Shown piece by piece: positions 56,416 through 64,000 of a stretch of 64,000 nucleotides of DNA. How positions within the stretch are numbered: the first letter of the stretch is position 1; each line of letters begins with the position of its first letter. The DNA lies in the NCBI GenBank assembly GCA_018350325.1, contig JAEVLN010000016.1, positions 1,100,693-1,164,692 of the forward strand, given 5' to 3'. The notes under the pieces were generated by a model, which worked only from the letters and a program-made list of their open reading frames with translations, made no database searches and was not told the DNA's origin. Source of the stretch: Globodera rostochiensis (lineage: Eukaryota > Nematoda > Chromadorea > Rhabditida > Heteroderidae). The translations under genes were made by a program, and so were the position numbers.

Positions 56416-56869
56416 AAGAATGAGGGAAGGAAATGCTCGGCCTCCGGTGGGCTTTTTTTCAAATTTAAATTTAATTTCACAAATACTTAAACCAAAATAA
56501 TGTTTCTTCTCCATCACTTTCATTCTCAACATTAGAGACCGGTAAAATAAAATTTCCGGGAACGAGAATTTCAATTAGGAATTGAAAAATAAATGAATAG
56601 GATTGACCGTTTGAGAATATTTTGATGGTTTTAAAGGAGGAAAAATTGTTTGAATTCTCATTGGATAATAAAAAATGAATCCTTTATTCATGACGCCCCA
56701 TCTCTGATACAAATCAATCGGATAAATGTTTATTCCATCAAAATCCGTTCGTCCACCTCCTCCCTCATAAATCAGACCCAAAATGGAGCCAAAACATCAT
56801 TCATGCCAAGGCCTGTGGGAGAATAATTGGTTCGGTTGGGAGAAAATGCTTTTATCCCATTTTTGGCCC

Positions 56870-57961
56870 TTACCCGTCGCCGATGTCCGCGTCTTTGAAG
56901 GCAATAATGACGCGATTCCCCTGACTACTCCAATCCCACTCAACCGCCTCCTTTTCCCAATTGGCCCATTTCTTTTCGTCGCGCTCAATCGGACAACGAA
57001 TCAAAAGCCATTCGTCTTCCTTAAAGTGTCGCAACTCCAATCGCTCCCTCGTCAAATTGTTCTTCAATTCGAATGGCGCAATTTCATCAGAACAACACCA
57101 AAGAAAGATGATGAAATTGACCGGATCCGTCGAATTGACAAATTCCTTAAGAGGAACAAAGGGATTTAAAACAGAGAGTCCAATGAAACAAATTTAGAAA
57201 CTCACCATTTTAAGTCCCTCCATTCCTTCCAAACAGTGGCTGCATCCCAACACCTTCGGAAGTCCATCCCCGCGGGGCGTATGCAACCATTTGGCCACTG
57301 CTTGGTCAGAAGAAGCGCCGGCACTGTCATCGGCCGGGAACTCGGGGAAAAGACGAAAGGAATTAATCACTCGGAGTTTTGGGCAATCGCCGAGAACGGT
57401 CGGAGAGAAATCGCGCAAAAGGTCGAGTTTGAGGAAGCTCAAGTCAAATCCGCAAATGTTGTCTTTGAACAAAGGCAAAATCTTTTTCCAAATGATTTCC
57501 CAACTGCGGGTTAGGAGGGCGTATAATTCAATGGTAAGATGGATCCCTTTGGAGTTGCAAATCGGACGAATGAGTTTGAGAAAATCGATGACACTTTGAT
57601 CGATGTAACTAAAAAATAAGAAATAAAACATTGTGGAAAAACTTTTAAAGGCTTTCAAAGAATTTAAATCGACAATAATGACCTTATTTGAAGGCGTTCA
57701 AATCCGATAACATTGTCAGGAAGCGGGTCTTGCAGAATTGACAGCCGACGCTCGACCTTCCAATGAACGAGTTTGACAATTTCAGCGCCCTTTCCATCAG
57801 CTGCGCGACAAATTTTCAAATGGCCCAACGACCATTCTTTCGAATTAAAATGCGCGTCCACCAAAAAGTCAAATCGATCGCTGATCAGTGCCACTTTTAG
57901 TCCGAGCACAAAAGGGTCACAGAATTCGAAGATTTCGAACAAAACGTCGGCACAAATGGAA
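56870..57961 (-). CDS. F-box-like family exons 2-4 without a family exon 1 (copy H)
   Basis: Exon 2 (57683-57961), exon 3 (57206-57608) and exon 4 (56870-57145) are open and in phase: [85 protein letters not shown], ending DADIGDG and TAA overlapping the donor. No MSDNPK exon is found upstream; instead the broken end of the GTPase-like gene lies 160 bp ahead on the same strand. The possible donor at 58123 would join in phase, giving a GTPase/F-box fusion. No NLS exon is seen downstream. Confidence 0.7.
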
Positions 57962-58122
57962 CTGAAAAAATTATTTAATGGCTGAAAAAGGTTTGGACGC
58001 ATAAACTGAAGTAGAGCCAAGATTTGGGTTTAAATGCGATGAATGGGTGCCGCAAATAGACAATTTCCCGTTTTGTTAAAATTGCTCAAAAACGAGTAAT
58101 ATTTTCTCGTTAACGCGGGAAC

Positions 58123-61100
58123 CTTCGAAAATTGTTAGAAATGAAGCTGAGCGTCTTGTGCAAGTTCAAATTGTCCTCTTTGATTCCGCCCGAGTCGAGA
58201 ATGCCCGGCGCATCAATCAAACGGACTTTGTACCCAACTGAACGTTCAATTTTATTAGCCAAGAACAGGGGTGCCATTTGTCCTTATTTGTAAGATTTGT
58301 CCTTATTTGAGGCATCCGTCATTATTTTGTCCTTATTCGGGTTTCGGGAAAGTTCTCGAATTTACTAGTCGAATTGGAAAGGTTTGGCGTAATTTTTGGA
58401 CCAATTTTCTGAACAAATATTGTTTAATCTTGAAAAAAAATTTCCCGGCGCCTATCGGCACCGCCGACCCCCACACCCTACGAAAGCCGAATTCGTAAAA
58501 AAAAATTGCATTTTTGAAAATCGGAAATTGGCAAAATTTTCGAAAATCCATGGGAGCAATTTGCAAGCCCGAATTGTTGCGAAAATTGTCGGTGTCGATA
58601 AATATGGTTAAAAAACTCACATTTCATGAAAAAATAAAAATTTACTGCATTTTTGAACATTTTGTAAAGTGTCCTTATTTTTGCAAGCAAAATGCCAACA
58701 AAATCTTATTTTTGACCTTCTCTGTCCTTATTCCACAAATTTGTTGGTAACTCTGGCCAAGGACATTGTTTTCGTGCCAATCTGATGACGGCATTTACCT
58801 TTCGATGGAATTATGTAAGCATTTGGCGATTTGGTCTGCGATTTGCCAGGCTCAAGGCAATTCATCTTTCCGATAAACACATCCTTATGCTTCAAATTGC
58901 CGTCCTCATCGTATTCCTCCGTGCAGAACCGGGCCGGTATCACTGCCTCAATTCCGTCCGCCTGTTCAAAGCATTTTTGTTTTGTTAAAAGAATCATTTT
59001 GAATGAGAATTATTTCCAAAAATCAGATCAACAACAACAATTCATTTAGGCGCCTACCTGAATTGCTTCATCAAAGGTCGGATGCTTCAAATAGTTGACA
59101 ATCGCATTGATCAACGTTGATTTGCACACGCCAGTCTCGCCCAACAACAAAATGGTCAAAACGCCCTTACTTCGCAATCTTTTCAACTCGTTCGCCAACT
59201 GAGTCGTTCCAAAACGCTTGAATTCATTTTTTCCATGCGTGTTCGAGTCGGAACACCGGTACAAAAACTCGTCCACCGGTGTGGCATCACAAGCGCAATA
59301 GAGATGAGTTATTGGCACCTTTTTGGGAAAAATTTAAATGTTCATATGCGATTATTTGACTAACATTCTCCTCATTTACGAAAGCCAACGTTTGGTCACA
59401 ATCATCACAGCCCCACAAAAAGTCGTTTTTCTGAGATTTATCCCCGGATCCTTCGCAGAGGGGGCATGGCAAACTGCACGGTTCTATCTTCTTCCGAGGT
59501 ACTGCTCCAACTTCAGTTCGTTGAGGATTCTCGATCTGTTAAGATTTGCAGTACTTTGCTTAAGGAGATCCTTTACATTCATTTACTTACTCGAGCAATG
59601 CAAATTGTCAATTTCTGCGTTTCCTCTGTCACACAATCGGCCGTCAGCAAGCTGTGCCCGCGCATTTTGACCAATCGAGTTCGTCCAATGTTTGGGAATC
59701 CGTCCAATGCGCGAATGCCTTGCGGCAATCCTTCGTATGCCGTCGTGGCCTCGTCGCCATCACTCGGCAAAGCATCCAAATCAACAAAGCTGCAGCTTTT
59801 GCCGCGTTTTGCCAGTTGGTAAAGTTGGCCCATACATTGGGGATGCAATCGTTCTCCGTCATGTTGAGAGACGACACCAACAGCGGCGACGGGTGGAGTT
59901 GTTGTTGTCGACTCGCTGTACAAAAGGACAAAATGCGCAGTCGTCTCGTTGTTGCCCAGCAGCACATCCGTCAGCCATCGATTGCCACGTCCAATGTAAT
60001 GAACACCTTCAAAAAATCGACTAATTACGCCTTTGCGCGACATGAATCCCGAAGGACGCGTTCCTTTTACCCCGATTCGTTACTCTTAGCCCGATTCGTT
60101 CCCCTGTATTAAAAATGGTGAAAAACTCAAAAACTTGTTCAAAAAACTCGTGCGTAGAACACGAACCAGAGCTCCGTTCTATGTGTGTCGACCCCCTAAG
60201 TACAATCGCCCCCATTTTCGAAAAAATAAATAAAAAAAAGAATTTCCCGTTAAAAAAATATTGCCAAATTTGTGCTTGCCTTTTGAGTCCAATTCCCGGC
60301 GCAGCTCCATTTTTGGTTTCAACATTTGGTCACAATGTTCCAACAGACAACGCCCATTCACCACAAATTGGTCGACCGCAAGTTCCAACGCTTCCGTTGA
60401 ACGTTCGGCTTCCTCCGCGCTTTGCCCCATTCGCAAATAAATGACACAATTCTTCAGAATGTCATCGTTCGCCGCTTTGTCCTTCTCACAGAGCTGGAAC
60501 ATTTGTCTCAATTCGTCACACTGATGGAAGCTGAATTAAGAAATTGTATATTATTCTTTTCAAAACAAATTTGGATTGGATCAATCAATCTAACTTTAAA
60601 CTAGGGTTGCACGGGACCGGGACGGGGACGGGATTTCCCGGTTTTTCAGGTCCCGGTCCCGGTCGGGACGGGACTTTTTAAAATCTGAAAGTCCCGGTCC
60701 CGGTTTTTTGGTCCCGCCGGGACCGGGACCAACCGGGACTAAATTTACACCCCGAATAATGGTTTCATCGACCGACAATTCCAACAATTTTTACTTATGT
60801 CTCCCAAGTAGGTCGATGGCCTAGTGGTTTCCCTTTCTGGTGAGCCTTATGTTATGTGTTGGGTTCGAACCCGCTTGAATGCAAGATTGATTTTCCCCTC
60901 TACTCAAATAGGCATCCCCTCATTAATAAGATTTTTTAAATAAATATTCTAATATTTTTTAATTAAAAATGCGCGCAAAAAAGAATAGATACAAGAATTT
61001 TTGAAATAAATTCATCACATCTTCCTGAATTTTTGCTTCAATTTCCTTAACAAAGATTGCCAATTTTTGTAAAAAATTTTTCCGGCGGCGCCTGTCGGCA

Positions 61101-63406
61101 CCGCCGGACATCCTTCATTCTTACGTAAACCAGTTTTTCTTCGAAATTATGAAGCAAAATTCATAATTTTGCTAAAATTTTGATGAAATTCCCTTAACGT
61201 CAAAATTTTGAGTCCCGGTTGGTCCCGAGTCCCGGTTGAAAATCTTGGTCCCGGTCCCGATCCCGGTTTTTCTGGTCCCGGTCCCGTCCCGGTTTTTCCC
61301 AAAAGTCCCGGTCCCGTGCAACCCTACTTTAAACTGAATGCATGTTCGCTCAACGATTGGCCGGCCTTTCGAAAGTCCAACTCAAATTGTTTGCTCTTTT
61401 GTGCGTCTTTTTGGTTTGCCGCCAAAAGAAATTGTCCAAGAGGGCAAACATTGTCAAGAAGCGCCAGTCGACTGATCACACGCAGCTAAAACTAATCAAT
61501 ATCAATCAATTCGATCACGAATTTAAAAATGTTTATTCCAATTTCGGGTCAAGTAGAGGCTACGCCCCTCCCGGTAATGGCGTCTTTCATTGGTCCCAAT
61601 TCGTGCTTATTGAATGACTTTAAGAAGCCGGAAACTTGGACCCAAAACTCAAAAATTTTTTGGGGTTTGGGTCCGGACTTTAATTTAATTGGGGAGATAA
61701 AATTCGGATTCTACGGCCCCTTAAACCCCTAGACTACTTATTAAAAAAAAATTGAAAAACGATGTGGAAATCATAGATTAGAAGCGATCAGCGACCTCAA
61801 CCCCCGTGTATTTCACAAAAAGCAAAAACTTTCATTTAAAAAACATTCGGGACCAATGAAAGACCCCTCCCAATGACCACAACCAACGACGACCTTTTGT
61901 TCCGACCCCAACATTTTGGTGCGTTCGTCCAATTTGTCGATGTGTTCAATTTCAATAATGTCATCATTCCCGAGTGTTGGCACGCTCTCTTCGGTGGTGT
62001 AGGAGGAGCTCCTGTTGAAAATGTTGCTCACAAATCCGCCGCTATCATCGGAAGTGATAAAGTTGTCTGAATGCACGTTGTACAAATTTCCAGGATGGGC
62101 CATCCCGGACACATGGCAACGATCGCTAAATTTTGAATGAACTTTATGATTAACCACTTGATCCGTGCCGTGACGTGACACCACCCACATTGGCTCCCAA
62201 TCTTGTTTCTTGGCATTCTGTTGTTGTTCACTCATCGGCACATCTTCATCATCACAACGACGTTGTTCACCTCCAACCTTTTCGAGCACAATTTTTCCGG
62301 CGTTGTTGTTGTCCAATTTCGGGTGAAGCATCATTTTGTACTTGCCGCCATTTTGGACTCGCTTAGCAGCCCATTCGCGCGGGACAATGTCGATGTACTC
62401 TGGCGGCTCAAAGTCGATGTCCAAGATTTGCAATTGCAGACCAAACTTTGCAGTAAATTGTTCAATGGTCATGTCCAAATGGTTCGGCAAAAACGTTCGC
62501 GTCATGTGCTCGACCGTCGGATTGCAGCAGTGTTCATCACCAGCAGAAGCAGAAAACGATTCGACTTCCGTCACAACGAACTCGTACTTCAGACGAAGGG
62601 TCACCATGCCCTCACGTTCGACTTGCACAACGGCACAACATTTCTTCTTTGGCATTGGTTGCTCATTTGTTGTCGGATTCTGTTGATGCTGACTGAGTTC
62701 GGTCGGATTCTGTTGATGTTGACTGAGTTCGTCCTGCTTTTAAAGGATGCAGTTGCAAATTATGCTTTATATCACATATTAATGAGTCGTTTAGCCCCAC
62801 CCCCCATTTTTGTTAAACACAAACTTACAAGCTGAAGCGTGGCCGCAACGTCGCCATTTCCAAATCCATTGTCCGTGGCCACAACGTGGCCATTTCCAAA
62901 TCCAATGTCATCATCTGAGTATTGTAAACCATTACGTTTGTTGGCTTTACATCTTGTGTGCATTACCTTCGCCATCATTTAGGCCACCAGCAATCGATAG
63001 CAAGTCGAAACCGCTTTCAGTCAGAGATGGCGAAGCCGTCTGTTGGCGTTGAGCCAACTCGGCGAGTTCATCGGCCAATTCGCCGATGGGCTGAGCGAAA
63101 CTTGGCCAGAGATGGACTGAAAAGTCAGGGCAAAGTCTCAAATGGAACTTTTACATTTTATGAAGAAGAATTTTATAAAAGAAAGCTTTTAATCTTTCTT
63201 TGAGGATTAAATTCTTTCAACAACAAAAGTAACAAATTAAAAGTTTGGCTCCATTTTGAAATTTGTTGGCTAAAAATTCTAAAAAAATATTTTAAACCAG
63301 CGCCCAACAGAAAGTGTTTTTGTGGAAACTCCGCGCAAAACTTGCCTTTGTCTGCTGTCAGGTCGCCGTCGGTGGTGTTTGTGGTGTTGGGTGAACTTGT
63401 CATCAT
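58123..63406 (-). CDS. Large Cys-rich P-loop GTPase-like protein, 3' truncated
   Basis: Eleven predicted exons with compatible phases: 63298-63406, 62967-63116, 62829-62914, 61894-62736, 61328-61485, 60280-60530 (GC donor), 59591-60030, 59365-59535, 59058-59318, 58799-58971, 58123-58237; about 919 codons. Order: Thr/Asn-rich start; repeats GFGNGHVVAT/GFGNGDVAAT and ELSQHQQNPT twice; a region I do not recognise (MPKKKCCAVVQVERE..); a Cys-rich segment (CPLCEGSG.. WGCDDCD.. YCACDA); Walker A ILLLGETGVCKSTLINAI near residue 795, with Cys where Gly is usual; and a DxxG-type LIDAPGILDSGG near residue 890. Folds of this kind (AIG1/septin-like G domains) bind GTP; the N/TKxD motif is missing because the gene ends at ISN where F-box-like intron sequence begins. 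hAT insertions lie in exon 10/11 and at the exon 5 donor. Likely broken or fused to copy H. Confidence 0.62.
58266..58755. mobile_element. hAT-like element inserted in a GTPase-like exon
   Basis: Ends CAGGGGTGCCATTTGTCC and ..GGTAACTCTG (reversed CAGAGTTACCAAC), flanked by GCCAAGAA (58258-58265) and GCCAAGGA (58756-58763), 7 of 8 identical. Subterminal TTTGTCCTTATTTG repeats. Conceptual removal with one flank copy leaves the GTPase-like frame open (TMSLANKIERSVGYK). Confidence 0.78.
58443..58468. repeat. Dispersed GC-rich hairpin repeat inside a hAT-like element
   Basis: TCCCGGCGCCTATCGGCACC then GCCGAC. Lies inside the element at 58266-58755, as another lies inside the element at 30851 and another inside that at 60602. 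Confidence 0.6.
60031..60279. mobile_element. Transposon-like insertion in a GTPase-like intron
   Basis: CCGATTCGTTACTCTTAGCC, CGATTCGTTCCCCTGTATTA and GTGCGTAGAACACGAACC match the terminal region of the element in intron 1 of copy G (42928-43584). Only one end is present. The flanking splice sites (GC donor at 60279, AAAG acceptor before 60030) are weak. Confidence 0.45.
60602..61326. mobile_element. hAT-like element at a splice donor
   Basis: Inverted ends TAGGGTTGCACGGGACC and ..TCCCGTGCAACCCTA with a perfect 8-bp duplication CTTTAAAC (60594-60601 and 61327-61334). Subterminal GGTCCCGGTCCCG-type repeats on both sides. The AT-rich interior contains a SINE (60805-60965) and a GC hairpin repeat (61080-61108). 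No transposase. Confidence 0.88.
60805..60965 (+). repeat. tRNA-derived SINE
   Basis: GGTCGATGGCCTAGTGG is an A box of the tRNA-Ser/Leu kind and GGGTTCGAACCCGC a perfect B box about 45 bp later; an unrelated body and an A/T-rich tail (TTAATAAGATTTTTTAAATA) follow. A truncated relative is at 55037. Nested inside the element at 60602. Confidence 0.65.
61573..61878. mobile_element. Small inverted-repeat element in a GTPase-like intron
   Basis: GGTAATGGCGTCTTTCATTG at 61573 pairs with CAATGAAAGACCCCTCCCAA near 61854-61873 on the opposite strand. The ~300-bp interior has no frame of note. No clear target duplication. It nearly fills the intron between 61486 and 61893. Confidence 0.55.
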
Positions 63407-64000
63407 ATTTTGTAAAGAATAAAACGATGTTTAAATATCTTAAAGAGCATTTGAATTTTTTTCGGTTCGGTTCTCGGTTCGGATACCCGAAGAATTCCCA
63501 GCCCTAGTGTTAGGGAGGGTATAATTTAAACTGAATCACATTCTCTTCCGTATCGTGCCGCCCGGCTAATGCACAATTAACATACCCCCCCCCCACACAA
63601 ATTGTTGTGAATTCGGAGCAAAAAGGCATTTTGCTCGTACTAATCATAAAGAATTGGAATTTTTTTCTGGCTTGCCATTTTAGTTACGATACCTTACAAA
63701 AATAAGGACAAATCAGAGAATGTGAACAATTTGGAACATTTGTGTGCGTCGTATTCATTACACTCATAAATGAATGAATGGAGAAAAATGGAAAATGTTT
63801 CGTATATTTTAAATGACAAATCTCCCGCTGCTGCCGGTGATGGCCCTTTTAGCCTTTTCTGACATTTGTACCTGGTGGGAGGTGGTCAATGTATACGGTA
63901 TATTTGAATAAATAATATCATCGGAACCCTGCGACAAATTTATCAGTAAGGGACACTTCTCGGGGACCTTTTGTCCATGGGGCATTTTGAATGATTTTCC
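63407..64000. other. Region upstream of the GTPase-like gene
   Basis: Contains a transposon-like end (TTCGGTTCGGTTCTCGGTTC ending CAGCCCTAG at 63512), a C run (63585) followed by CACACAAATTGTTGTGAATT that is also found inverted at 45440, and otherwise no gene. The minus-strand promoter of the GTPase-like gene should lie here but no motif is recognised. Confidence 0.4.

Noticed and set aside
57510..57550. tRNA-like GGGCGTATAATTCAATGGTA in exon 3 of copy H
   Set aside because: It resembles a tRNA D-arm, but no anticodon stem or T-arm follows and the stretch is read as coding sequence in a conserved exon.

Overview
This is eukaryotic, intron-rich, AT-rich, repeat-laden DNA that looks like a plant-parasitic cyst nematode (Heterodera/Globodera type). 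Supporting signs are introns of about 45-75 bp with GT..TTTCAG ends, a SPRY-domain gene of the RanBPM-like kind expanded in cyst nematodes, and many copies of a five-exon F-box-like family that I recall only from cyst nematode gene sets. No search was run, so the genus is an inference. There are no bacterial operons, rRNA genes or CRISPR arrays.

The protein-coding theme is that family (N-terminal MSDNPKK.. peptide, F-box-like segment [18 protein letters not shown], then blocks around [34 protein letters not shown] and [17 protein letters not shown]). Complete or near-complete copies lie at 13239-15353 (+), 24578-26277 (+), 41638-44041 (-) and 51657-53493 (+). Copies without exon 1 lie at 38530-39849 (-) and 56870-57961 (-). 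Mirror, partial or dead copies lie at 3732-4235, 17721-19441, 28642-29399, 29400-30567 and 47636-47912, with isolated first exons at 2524, 5877, 16717 and 27238. Some copies carry a last exon ending in a classical nuclear localisation signal (EPKKRK); others stop at DIGDG because the stop codon overlaps the splice donor.

Layout: three very large inverted duplications fill the first 40 kb. Palindrome 1 has arms 1-2569 and 5875-8443 around a 3.3-kb loop, and its outer part is a ~109-bp satellite array that continues to 11953. Palindrome 2 (14596-29399) folds in an array of ~130-bp repeats at about 22.08 kb. Palindrome 3 (29400-39697) folds inside an array of the same 109-bp satellite family at about 34.87 kb. 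Palindromes 2 and 3 abut at 29399/29400 with no homology. Near-identical arms and single-base homopolymer differences make an assembly or amplification hairpin a serious possibility. From 40 to 64 kb the sequence is single-copy-like: a small membrane-protein gene, an F-box-like gene, a SPRY gene, transposon debris, an intact F-box-like gene, and a large gene on the minus strand (63406 to about 58123) encoding a Cys-rich, P-loop GTPase-like protein. That gene is broken at its 3' end and runs into an F-box-like copy on the same strand.

Mobile DNA is abundant and several insertions can be dated relative to genes: a Merlin remnant (8-bp target duplication, with an empty site in a paralog), hAT-like elements with 8-bp duplications (one in a GTPase exon, one exactly at a GTPase splice donor, one in both arms of palindrome 3), tRNA-derived SINE pieces, and a dispersed GC-rich hairpin repeat.
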